A stretch of 64,000 bases of DNA from Mugil cephalus (lineage: Eukaryota; Chordata; Actinopteri; Mugiliformes; Mugilidae): contig NC_061788.1 in NCBI RefSeq assembly GCF_022458985.1, positions 1,837,826 to 1,901,825 of the forward strand, in the 5' to 3' direction. Below, one piece after another: positions 13,015 to 24,147 of the stretch; within the stretch, counting starts at the first letter, position 1; the number at the start of each line of letters is the position of its first letter. Position numbers and translations under genes: made by a program. The notes beneath the pieces were generated by a model. The model made no database searches. It had not been told where the DNA came from and worked only from the letters and a program-made list of their open reading frames with translations.

Positions 13015-16000
13015 GTGAAGGCACCAGTGACCCCTACGTCAAGTTCAAGCTGGGGGGTAAAGACGTGTTCAAGAGCAAAACCATCTACAAAAACCTGAAC
13101 CCGGTTTGGGACGAGAAGGTGACGTTAGTGACGGACTCTCTGAGCGAGCCTCTGTATGTCAAGGTAAACACACACACACACACACACACAGGGACAGACA
13201 CGCACTCAGGAGGAGGGGACGGTTGTGTGTCACAGGACGTGTGTGTTTCTGCTGCAGGTGTTCGACTACGACTTTTGTCGCCAGGACGACTTCATGGGGT
13301 CAGCGCTCGTCTGTCTGGAGTCTCTGGAGCAGCAGAGGTCGGTCACATGACCACACACACAACAACACAACAACACAACAGGACACAACCCAACACGACA
13401 CACACAGCCGAGTGTGTGGTGAAAGTAATAGTTGTGGATGTTGTCAGTCTCTTTGTGTGTCTGTAGTTGTTGTCTTCTTATTTGTGCTCCTCCTGAAGTG
13501 TCTTTTTGGTCATTTTGTGTGTTTGTAGTTGTTTTGTGTCTCTTTTTAGTCACTTTGTGTGTTTGTGGTTGTATTTGTTGTGTCTCTCCATGCAGTAGTT
13601 CTGTGTCTTCATATATTTGATTAGTTTGTGTGTTGTTGGCTGTTGTGTGTCTTTTTCTGTACCTGCTCGTGCTCCTGTTGTTGTTCTTGTGTGTGTAGTC
13701 ACCGTGCGTGGTTGCGTTGTCGTTGTGTTGCAGGGCCATCCCTGTGACACTGGAGCTGAAGGACCCTCAGTGTCCAGACCAGGACCTGGGGACTCTGGAG
13801 CTCAGCGTCACTCTGACTCCTAAAGAAAGTCCCATCGACGACAGACGGGACTCCACGGTACGACACACACAGACACACACAGACACACACGACTGGTTTA
13901 AATAAGAGTCACTGCATTAATTAATTCATCTACACACACAGACACACACATTTAATAATAATATGAAATAAAAACAGATACATTTAAATATCCGAGAACA
14001 CATTTAATAGTTTATATTATTAAATTAAGTAAACTGTTGTGTTATTATTGTGCGTATATCTGTGCAGAACGGTCGGTGTGGAGCTGTTTTATGTGTAGAT
14101 GTTATTTTTAATTATTACTTTAAACCATATTTCTGCAGAATTGATCTCAGACGAAGAAAATAAAATCCAAAAGATGAAGAATTAATAGACAAATTAATAC
14201 AATTATAAAAACATTTATAATACATGTAAAGTAATACTTTAAAAAATAATGAATTCAACTTTATTTTTAAAATTAATTATGTGATTAAATTTAAATCCCA
14301 TTCAAATTTATGTCCCATAACCCTGAGTAGAGTAGATTTTAAAGTAAATTTGCTCTCAGCTCTGCAGGTGTTTGGTGTAGAAACACAGACTTTCACCAGT
14401 GTGTCGTAAAAAGCCGTGTTTGTGTTTCTTGCAGCAGAGTGAGATTAGGACGTATCGCTGGAAGCCTTATGTGGATAAAGTGAGTGTAGCTGTGATTAGA
14501 CTCAGAGCGACTCCCTGTAGCTCCTCCCTGACGGTCGTTTCCTCCCTTATCGGCCTCATTAGGTGATAATTAGTGAATCGCTCTTTAACTGTTCAGGCGT
14601 CGTCTCTTATTCTGGGATGTGAACGCTGCTGTAATTAAGTTTCAGGTTTTTGGCCTCAGCTCTGAATAAAAGGTGCAGATTAAATAAGTGTTGCACGTAT
14701 AGAAGCTAAGACCCAAATAAATTTACATGCTTTAAACATGTAAATGAGCAGCTGTTTGCTTTTCTTTACGTTTGTCTAGCTCAATATTTGCTCTCTTTTT
14801 GCTCCAGGTTTGGTCTCCTCCTTCTCCTGAGACACAAACTAGGCTCCTTAGATGCTAAATGCTAGCATTTTTTGTTTTTTGTGAAGCTGCTCTTCTGACT
14901 CATGCAGGTGCAGGTTGTCGGACTGTTTATTCATTTATCCAGGATCCAGTTCTCACACGTGACACTTATTTTTATGAAATATGAAATATTTTATTTCATT
15001 TATTTATTATAAAATTTATTATAAAATATTATACTGGAGTTGCCGACGTTCCCACTGAGGTGTAATCACCTGTGTTTCCATCAGAGGACGTCTCCCAGAT
15101 GACTCCTCCTCAGTCCGGAGGCGCTCATGTTTTATTCAGGATTTAAATTAATAATGAGTCGAGTCTTAGTCACAGATGAAGGCAGGAGGTGAATGAATAC
15201 GAGGCACAAAAAGCACAAAAATCAGACCAGAGTCTCAGTAAAACTTCTCAGCATCAGAATCTATTTTTGCTGCTTTGGTTTTTGGAGATTCACTACGTCT
15301 ACCCCCCCTCCTCCTTTTCCCTCCCCTCCATCCATCTTTTCTTTAGCTCCTTGTGGTCAGAGACGTCCTGTAGAAAATGATTCATCTGTTCTTTCATTTA
15401 AATATAGTAGTTTCAGTTGAAATAATGCTTTTAATGTATATTCAGACTATGCTGCTCAGGAGGTCCTGGAAACGATCCACTAAGGTAAATCCTCATCATC
15501 CTGTGTGTGCAGCTTTCCATTTACCCGTCACCCCCCTGTGGTCGTGTCGTGTCTGTGTTTGTTGTTGGATTTATTTGGTTCTGATCATTCCTGGTTTTGT
15601 ATTCACATGTGTTGTTGCTCCTGTCATCTCTCTGGAAACATCTGAATTTCAACTGATACAGAGAAAATAAAACCTCTGCATCAGTTGGATCGTCCTCCAA
15701 CCAACCAGAGACTTTTAGTTGTACTCTCATCTGTCCGTCATACAGACTGTATATAAATATGGAGGCAGAACTGCTCCCTGAAAGTGAAGCCAAAGCTAGT
15801 AGAGCTCCCCCTGGTGGCTGGCTGCAATATAGGTCATAAGTCCCGCCCCCTACATGCTAGTGTGCGGAACTTGGGCCAAACTAAAACTTAGAGTTGTAAA
15901 AAATACATCTTTAAAAATAAGTACATTGTATAATCCAACATTTCCTTGTAGCTGATAGAGGTAGAGCAGAGTGTAGTATTAATTATTAATCTGGGTGGGG

Positions 16001-19000
16001 CATCGATATTGCTGCTCCGCCCTCAGACCGTACTGATCAGACTCTGGCTCCAAACTCACAAGATGGCGCCGCCCATATCCCCCAGGAGTTGGACCAATGA
16101 GAGGAAGTGGAGACGTAGCATCCATATTTATATACGGTCTATGGAGGAGACGTGGTGTCCATATTTATATACAGTCTATGGAGGAGACGTGGTGTCCATA
16201 TTTATATACAGTCTATGGAGGAGACGTGGTGTCCATATTTATATACAGTCTATGTTATCAGGCTAATCTGGGTTTGAAATTTTAGATTAAAAAACAATAT
16301 TACTGAGTTATGAAAGGGGCGGGGCTCAGTGGTTACGGTGATCGGTGCTGATGCTTCACAGCAAGAAGGTTCTGGGTTCTAATCCCTTGGACCGTTCTGT
16401 GTGGAGTTTGCATGTTCTCCCTGTGTCTAGGTGGGTTCTCCAAACACACACCTGTTAGCCCTGATAGACTGGAGACCTGTCCAGGGTTGGACCCCGCCTC
16501 TCGGCCAATGACAGCTGGGATAGCCTCCAGAGGATGTTTTTAAACCCAGCTCTGGCCTGATGATGTATTTACTTTCGTCCGGTCTCTACTATATATTTGT
16601 GCTGGTCTGAATGAGCCTGTGTCTGTTGCCAGCAGCAGCAGTCAACACGACTCTCCGAGGTTCACCGCAAGTCTCAGCTGTGGAGAGGCATCGTCAGCAT
16701 CGCTCTGGTCGAAGGGCGAAACTTCATCCCCACGGACCAAAACGGCCTGAGCGACCCCTACGTCAAGTTCAGGCTGGGACCCCAGAAATACAAGAGCAAG
16801 GTGGGACGTCGGCCGTGGACGGCGAGGAGACGCGTTCATCGTTTGTTATTTGTGAATGAGTGGATGAATGTGTGTGTTTGTGTCGGTGCAGGCCATGCAG
16901 AAGACCCTGAACCCGCAGTGGAGGGAACAGTTTGACCTGCACATGTATGAGGAGGCTGGAGGGATGCTGGAGATCACAGTGTGGGACAAAGACACCGGCA
17001 GACGGGACGACTTCATTGGACGGTCAGTCGCTCTCTCAGTGAGAGTTTTAAAGAGTCTGAGGAAGTCCTGTTTAAAGAGCTCCTGGTCCGGTTCATACAG
17101 AATACTGGTCTCAGGTGGAACTCCAGGATCTGTGTCTGTCTGGACAACAACCGCTTTATGCGAAAGGCTAAAGTTGCGCTACTCTTTGTGCAGAGCCGTC
17201 AGGTCGTGAGACATTTCAATAAGTTCATTTCTCACGCTGAGAAGTGATAAAAGTCGCTTCACATTAGTGACATAAACTGTAAATAAAAGAGAGATTAGTA
17301 ATGTTTGAATGGAAGAAGAGACGCTGCTTCTAGAACCAGAGAGAATCAGCCAATCAGAAAATAGTATTTCTCGTTGCTAGGTGAAACGGCCGCCACTAAA
17401 CAAAGCTTTAGTATTAAAGTGTAAGTGTAAAGAAGCTTCATCAGTTAATTTTTTTGTCCTGAAAGTCGTAAATAACACAAATTATTTGGTTTAAATGAAT
17501 TTGTCCTTTATTAGAGTAACATACTGATAAATTATCTTCAAAGTGAAGCTGATTGTCTTTTCATTCATGAGCGGCTCTTCTTTGTAAACAGCATCATTTT
17601 CTACTAATGCAGTTACCACTAGTGTGGAAATATTCTACAATACTCACTCATCATGGCAATAAAATAGTTCATTAAGTCAATCTAAAATGTTGGAAACCTG
17701 ATTATGGGAAAACAAAATGCTGTCACACGCCCTGGCCCGAGTCCTGGTGCGTGTTTTCTCTGCACCGCCCCCTGGTGGGCGACATCTGCAATATTTAGTT
17801 GTGAAACAGAATTTTTGTTTCTGCAGCTGGAAGATGAAGTCCAGCCAGAACATGTTGTTCTTCTGCTTAGTCTGAAGTTAAAGTTTGTTAATATTGAGTA
17901 CAAAATAATTTAATATTAATAATTCTATATACTTAATTAATTATTGTGTATAAAATAATATAAAATGTATTATTTTATTATTCTTGTAAATATTGTGTAT
18001 ATAGATTTTTGTTTTTCCTTTATTTATTTATCTGTGAGCCTAATATTTACTAGAATAACAAATGAATTAAATATTGTGTTCATGCATCGTTTCCCTATTT
18101 GAGCTATTTGAAGTTAAATTTTGAGTTATATTAGAAGAAGACTTGAGAAAAACAATAACTTGCAGGTTGCAGGTGAGATCTGTTATTTAATTCCTTCACA
18201 TCGAAGCAGAGTTTGAAGATTTCACAACTTTTACAAACATCTGTGCAGCAGTTTTCAGATTTCCAAGGTTTCAGTGCTAGAAAACCAACAGATTCACAGA
18301 GAGAACAGAGACGAGTTGATCGTATGTAGAGAGACTCCACAGTCAGGTCTGATTCCCTGTGCGTTGTATGTTGGCTGATTGTGTCTGTGTTTGTGTGTCC
18401 GTGTGTCTGTGTGTTTGTGTGTCTGCGGTCCAGATGCCAGGTGGACCTGTCCACCCTGGCCAGGGAGCAGACTCACCACCTGGAGGTGCCTCTGGAGGAG
18501 TCCCGGGGCGTCCTGGTGCTGCTGGTCACGCTGACGGCCACGGCCTCCGTCTCCATCGCTGATCTGTCCGTCACGCCGCTGGACGACCCTGAGGAACGCA
18601 GGGAGATCCTCAAACGATACGTAAGAAGCTCTCAGACCAGATCAGGGGCCTTTATATATGGTTGGCTCTGTAGTTACCTCCCCTCTCCACCGTACAGACA
18701 CCACCACGTTAGCCCCGTTAGCCCCGGTTTTATTATTCTGGCTGTAGGTGTGTATTTCCCTGTTTGTTTGTGTGTACGTCAGTGCGGAGCTCCGAATCAT
18801 TTTAGACCAATGAGCCTAAGGAGCATCTCTCTGGACGGTGGGAGGAAGCTGGAGATCTGTTTTTTTGTCATTTTACTCGTTTACTTCCTGTTATACTTTA
18901 AGTAAACATGTAAGTTTGCTTAGCATGTTACTTGTGTAGCCTAGTGTTTATGTACTTAACTCATACTGTATGTACACTACACTGCAATGTATTTAAGAAA

Positions 19001-19504
19001 GCAAATGTGTGTAGTTAAAAACACAAGTATTAATACTTTGTGACAGTAAAAAGTATATTAAACAAAGCTTTAGTGTTACGTCTTAGTATTAATTTCTTTA
19101 TAATTTTCAGTGTAAGCCAAGTATACTTCACTAATATATATAAAATGTATATAAGATGTAGTATTTAAAACGTGAACTTCAGGTATAAAATAAGTTGACT
19201 CTCTCCTCTTCCAGGGCATGAAAAAGTCCTTCTCACACCTGAAAGACGTGGGTGTGGTTCAGGTGAAAGTTTTGAGGGCAGAAGGACTCATGGCTGCAGA
19301 TGTAACCGGTAAGAAAACATCAACTCAGATCATCAGACGTCTACAGATGTTTGGCTTTGACCTCATGTCTTTGGTCTCTTTAGGTAAAAGTGATCCTTTC
19401 TGTGTTCTGGAGCTGAACAACGACAGGCTGCAGACACACACTGTTTACAAGAACCTCAGTCCAGAGTGGAACAAAGTCTTCACCTTGTGAGTTCGTCTCA
19501 CTTT

Positions 19505-19541
<37 letters not shown>

Positions 19542-22500
19542 AGCTAACTACTAATGCTAACTGCTAAAGCTGAGCTCAAAGGTCACAGAAGATGCATCAG
19601 CATCATTCAAAGCTTCATGATTCATGATGCCTCCTAGCTTTTTCTAGCTAATAGTAGATCCTCCTGGCTAATAGCAGATCTAATAGTAGCTTTTCCTAGT
19701 TACCCTGAATAAGCCCAGTTAGGGTTGTTTTTTTTTTTTTTTTCACAAATGAAATCAGCTCTTTAAACGCTTGTTTTAATTGAGCTCCGTCTCTTTTCTC
19801 CTCAGTAACCTGAAAGACATCCACTCGGTGCTGGAGGTGACGGTGTTTGACGAGGACCGAGACAGGAGCGCAGACTTCCTGGGAAAAGTGGCCATTCCTT
19901 TATTAAATGTGAGAGGAATGAATGAATGAATGAATGAATGAACTCTACCGGCCCTAACTACGTATTTAATGCTTCATTTACTAATAATGTCCAACGCTTT
20001 AGTTGATACAAGGAAGTTGCTACAACTGTTAACATTTTTACTGGTGAATGCTTCGGTTCACATGTGACCCTGAATAGATTTAGAAATATTTGCAACTTAT
20101 GATCTTGTAAAACAAAAAAACAAAAAAACAAAAAAATAAAATAAAATACAATTAACTAAAAGGGGAAAATCAAATGTCTATGTGCACAATATTTACTAGA
20201 ATAATAAATTAAATATTCTGTTATTCTATTAAATTCTGTAAATATTGTGTATAAAATAACTGAATATAAGTTATTATATTATTCTTGTAAATGTGCATAT
20301 AGATTGTGAGGGTGGGCGTTGAAATAGATCTTGTTCCTGAGCTTCGTGATAATTTCATGATAATTTCATGATAACGTCTCGTGTAAACGTTGAAGGTGCG
20401 TAACGGCGAACAGAAGCGCTACATGCTGAAGAATAAGTGTCTGACGGGTTTGACCAAAGGAGCCATTTACCTGGAGATCGATGTCATCTACAACACTGTG
20501 AGTGTCTCCTCATCATCATCATCATTATTATTATTATTATTTTACATGTTTACATGTGTAAATGTACTCAACACAGACAACAACGATCATACAATTTAAC
20601 CAAAGTTTGAGACTCTGGGTTCAGTCTGACTCCCTGAGACTGAAAGATGAAAATTAACATCTAAAGTCCACAGAGACCAGATAAATTAGACTTTATTGTC
20701 ATTATAAACAGAGTGGAGGTCATTGTGTTGAACATGTGTGTGTTTGTTTGTTCAGATTAAAGCTGCTTTGAGGACGGTGAAGCCTGCAGAGCAGAAATAC
20801 ATCGAGGAGGAACCCAAAGTCTCCAAACAGGTAACTGGTTCGACCCGTTCAGGTCAAACTCTTCACGAAAAACTACTGTACTTGTTCAGTTTTTTGACAG
20901 GGAGGCTAGGAAGGGCTTCTATTAGCTGGTAGGCTAGGAGGAGCTGGGAGGCTAGGAAGAGCTGTTATTACTTGGGAGGCTAGGAAGCACTACAGTTAGC
21001 TGGGAGCTACTGATAGCCGGGAGGCTAGGAAGCCAAGAAGACTACTATTAGCAGGGAGGCTAGAAAGAACTGCTGTTAGCTGGGAGGCTAGGAGGAGCTG
21101 GGAGGTTAGGAGGAGCTGCTGTTAGCTGGGAGGCTAGGAGGAGCTGTTGTTAGCTAGGAGGCTAGGAGGAGCTGCTGTTAGCTGGGAGGCTAAGAGGAGC
21201 TGCTGTTAGCTAGGAGGCTAGGAGGAGCTGCTGTTAGCTGGGAGGCTAGAAGGAGCTGTTGTTAGCTAGGAGGCTAGGAGGAGCTGCTGTTAGCTAGGAG
21301 GCTAGGAGGAGCTGCTGTTAGCTGGGAGGCTAGGAGGAGCTGGGAGGCTAGAACAGAAGAAGCTACTCAGATGAAACATCTTCTCAAAAAAACTCAACAA
21401 ATCCAGTTGCTTTTTGTTTAAAACACTTTGTGGATATAAACTCTGACCTGGGTGACTGAGAACTTCACAGACGTTAAACTCAGTTCTAGTAAAGTGTCTC
21501 CAGCTTCTTCTTCTTTTATTTATTTTATTTTTGTGTGTGTGAAGTTGCTGCAGCAGAACTTTAACCGGGTGAAGCGATGCATCATGGTCCTGATCAGCTA
21601 CGGCGCCTACATCAAAAGCTGCTTCGAGTGGGAGTCGACCCAGAGGAGCGTCGTGGCCTTCGTGGTACGAGATCGGCTCCGATCAGTGAATCAAACCCAG
21701 ATGTGTTGTGTTGTGTTGCTGAGCGTGTTCTCTGTTCTCTGTTCTCCAGCTCTTCGTGGTGGTGGTGTGGAACTTCGAGCTCTACATGCTGCCGCTGGCT
21801 CTGGTGCTGCTGCTCATCTGGAACTTCTTCTTCTGCAAGGAATCGCTTGACGTGGTGAGAGAACACCAACACGTCTCCGTGAGCGTCTCTCAGACTCTTG
21901 ACTGACCAGTTTCTGTTTCTGCTGCAGTCCATGGAGTTTGAATGGGAAGATGACGAAGACGATAAAGACGACAAGGTAGAGTCCTTTAAAGATCTGAAGA
22001 TCGTAACGAGGAGAGGAGCCAAGCATCACAACCGACCTCCTGAATCAATTTGTTTCGGTTTTTTAGTTATGGAAGAACATTTCCATCAAACTGAATTATA
22101 TTCCTACACAGCTTCAAAAATATTAAAGCTGCACTGCCCCCTTCAGGCAGTGAGAGGAATTACAAAAACATTACTGACAAACGTTTCTTTCCTTTTTAGT
22201 CCTCATGTTTTAACCGAAGCATTAGAGACTTTTCACACTCTCTATAAATATATAACATATAAATAACATAAAATAATAAAAAACAAAAAACAAAGTCTAT
22301 GTACACAATATTTAATATTTCCTATTTTATGTTAATTAAAGTTTGTAAATATATTGTGTATAAAATAATTTAATGTTTATTATCATATATAATTAATCAG
22401 AAACTCTATAGAATTAATATTGTGTATATAGATTTTGTTTTATTCTTTATTTTTTATTTGTATGTTTATTTGTTGTATATTATTTATATTCATCTATCTA

Positions 22501-24147
22501 CACAAATAAATAAAATAAAATAACAAAAAAGTGGAAAAACCAAATCTATGCACACAATATTTACTAGAATAATACATTAATTAATATTCAGTTATTTTAT
22601 TAAGTTCTGTAAATGTTGTGTAAATGTAAAAGTGAATATCAGGTGTAATGGTGGATCAGATAAACATGTTTGTCATTGCCAGGACTCGGAGCACATGGGC
22701 TTCATGGACCGACTTTACGCCATCCAGGACGTGTTCGTCAGCGTGCAGAGCGCCCTGGACGAGGTGGCGTCGGTCGGAGAGAGGATGAAGAAGTGGGTGT
22801 CGCTAACATCCTTCATCCTTGTTCCATTAATTCCATCTTTTAAAATGTTTAATTGAGCTGTTGATCTCTGTCGTTGTGCAGCACCGTGAACTGGACTGTG
22901 CCTTTTCTGAGCTGGTTGGCCATCACTGCCTTATGTCTGGCCACCTTCCTCCTCTACCTCATTCCTCTCAGATACCTCATACTAGCATGGGGTAAGACTG
23001 GGGGGTGGAAAGATGGATGGATGATGGATGGATGGATGGATGGATGGATGGATGATGGATGGATGGATGGATGGATGGATGGATGGATTAATAGATGGAT
23101 GATGGATGGATGTGATAGTTACAGATGTGATCTCTGTTTCCTGCAGGTGTGAATAAATTCACCAAGAAGCTTCGTAACCCGTACTTGATCGACAACAACG
23201 AGCTCCTGGACTTCCTGTCCAGAGTTCCCTCCGACTTTCAAGTGGTGAGTAACTTCACAGGAAACTAGCAGGAGGCTAGCAGGCTAGCAAGAGCTACTGT
23301 TAGCAGGGAGCCTAGGAAGCTAGAAAGAGTTACTATTTGCTGGGAAGCTAGGAAGCTAGGAAGATGTATTGTTAGCTGGGAGGCTACAAAAGAGCTACTG
23401 TTAGCTAGGAGGCTAGGAAGACCTATTGTTAGCTTGGGAGCTAGGAGGAGCTACCATTAGTTGGGAGGCTAGTAAGTGCTACTATAAGCTGGGGGGCTAC
23501 AAAAGAGCTTCTGTTAATTTATGAGACTTAGAAGAGCTACTATTAGCTGGGAGGCTACAAAGAGGTACTGTTAGCTAGGAGGCTAGGAAGAACTACCATT
23601 AGTTGGGAGGCTAGTAAGTGCTACTATAAGCTGGGAGGCTACAAAGAGGTACTAATAGCTAGGAGGCTAGGAAGAACTATTGTTTACTTAGAGGCTTAGA
23701 AGAGCTACTATTAGCTGAGAGGCTAGGCAGTACTATTTGCTGGGAGGCTAGGAAGCTAGGAAGAGGTATTGTTAGCTGGGAGGCTACAAAAAAGCTACTG
23801 TTAGCTAGGAGGCTAGGAAGACCTATTGTTAGCTGGGGAGCTAGGAAGAACTACCATTAGTTGGGAGGCTAGTAAGTGCTACTATTAGTGGTAGCTAGAG
23901 AGGTACTATGCAGGAGTAGGAGAACTATTGTTTACTTAGAGGCTTAGAAGAGCTACTATTAGCTGAGAGGCTAGGCAGTACTATTTGCTGGGAGGCTATG
24001 AAGAGCTACCGTTAGCTGGAATGCTAACAGTAGCTGAGAGGCTAAGCCGTGGTCCTGGTTGTGTTCGTGCAGATGCAGTATCGGGAGCTGAAACCTGAAC
24101 CTGGTCCAAGTCCCAACAAACGCAGCAGGAGGACGAACCCGAGCTAG
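12690..24147 (+). CDS. mctp1: MCTP1-like multiple C2 and transmembrane protein
   Basis: Exons: 12690-12695, 12801-12906, 13021-13163, 13258-13337, 13734-13857, 15446-15484, 16633-16800, 16892-17022, 18434-18620, 19215-19308, 19384-19486, 19806-19908, 20396-20497, 20756-20830, 21545-21664, 21750-21854, 21928-21975, 22683-22792, 22882-22991, 23147-23244, 24073-24147. They join to 708 codons plus stop, with GT-AG borders and matching phases. C2 domains lie at about 18-125, 183-290 and 333-440. Each keeps the aspartates of a calcium site (SDPYVKF with FDYDF..DDF; SDPYVKF with [15 protein letters not shown] with [11 protein letters not shown]). Two hydrophobic segments (about 527-555 and 620-652) flank an acidic [10 protein letters not shown] loop, and the tail has the family motif [15 protein letters not shown]. 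The KYIEEE..SKQLL stretch is closer to MCTP1 than MCTP2. MCTP proteins are membrane calcium sensors of the ER and endosomes that affect vesicle traffic. The two-codon first exon is inferred; the start could instead be the ATG at 12846 or lie in an upstream exon. Which teleost paralogue (a or b) is not decided. Confidence 0.9.
12724..12749 (+). repeat. (CA)n microsatellite, mctp1 intron 1
   Basis: About 12 CA units upstream of exon 2. It is complementary to the TG tract in the next intron at 12984-13012. Confidence 0.9.
12984..13012 (+). repeat. (TG)n microsatellite before exon 3 acceptor
   Basis: About 14 TG units end 8 bases before the mctp1 exon 3 start at 13021. It takes the place of an ordinary polypyrimidine tract. 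Confidence 0.9.
13169..13190 (+). repeat. (CA)n microsatellite after exon 3 donor
   Basis: About 11 CA units begin five bases after the exon 3 donor at 13164. It is complementary to the TG tract on the other side of exon 3. Confidence 0.9.
14435..14479 (+). other. Candidate 15-codon cassette exon of mctp1
   Basis: A 45-base segment follows a good acceptor (TGTTTCTTGCAG) and precedes a strong GTGAGT donor. It is open in the required frame and encodes [15 protein letters not shown]. It sits between the exon ending at 13857 and the one starting at 15446, both phase 0, so it can be included or skipped without a frameshift. I do not recall it in mammalian MCTP1, so it is left out of the main model. 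Confidence 0.4.
16121..16255 (+). repeat. 37-bp tandem repeat, about 3.6 copies
   Basis: Units start at 16121, 16158, 16195 and 16232 (partial). Each holds TCCATATTTATATACAGTCT followed by ATGGAGGAGACGTGGTG. The same ATATTTATATACAGTCTATGG motif occurs singly, reversed, near 15744, so the array seems to have grown from the end of a dispersed element. Confidence 0.9.
16313..16536 (+). mobile_element. SINE-like dispersed fish repeat
   Basis: The segment runs from a GGGGCTCAGTGGTTACGGTG head, through GGTTCTAATCCC (resembling a tRNA-gene B box) and TGTGGAGTTTGCATGTTC, to AATGACAGCTGGGATAG. I recognise this layout as a very abundant repeat of spiny-rayed fishes. The tRNA-like head suggests a SINE; that class assignment is an inference. 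It lies in the mctp1 intron just before the second C2 domain. Confidence 0.65.
19507..19540 (+). repeat. (GTT)n microsatellite
   Basis: About 11 GTT units in the mctp1 intron after the exon ending at 19486. Confidence 0.9.
20905..21350 (+). repeat. 28-bp minisatellite array 1 in mctp1 intron
   Basis: About 16 diverged units of 28 bp built from GCTGTTAGCTGGGAGGCTA plus GGAGGAGCT. It lies between the exons ending at 20830 and starting at 21545. Related arrays occur at 23260-24045 and, reversed on the plus strand, at 54380-54830. Confidence 0.9.
23011..23112 (+). repeat. (GGAT)n microsatellite
   Basis: GGAT/GATG tetranucleotide array, with a few ATG and AATA interruptions, filling most of the 155-bp intron between mctp1 exons 22882-22991 and 23147-23244. 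Confidence 0.9.
23260..24045 (+). repeat. Minisatellite array 2 in last mctp1 intron
   Basis: Irregular units of about 25-35 bp built from GAGCTACTGTTAGCTGGGAG and GCTAGGAAG. It fills nearly the whole last intron, from 15 bp after the donor to about 27 bp before the acceptor at 24072. It includes a longer-range duplication: the block from about 23670 to 23780 is echoed near 23930-24000. Confidence 0.85.

Noticed and set aside
12497..13024. 175-codon minus-strand frame opposite mctp1 exons 1 and 2
   Set aside because: It is a translation of CA and AGAAC repeats and of the antisense of real exons; no domain and no splice logic.
16313..16400. tRNA gene
   Set aside because: Only a B-box-like GGTTCTAATCC is present; no cloverleaf can be formed, so it is called a SINE-like repeat. 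The same holds for 33500.
20905..24045. CRISPR-like array
   Set aside because: Regular units without unique spacers, inside vertebrate introns: a minisatellite.
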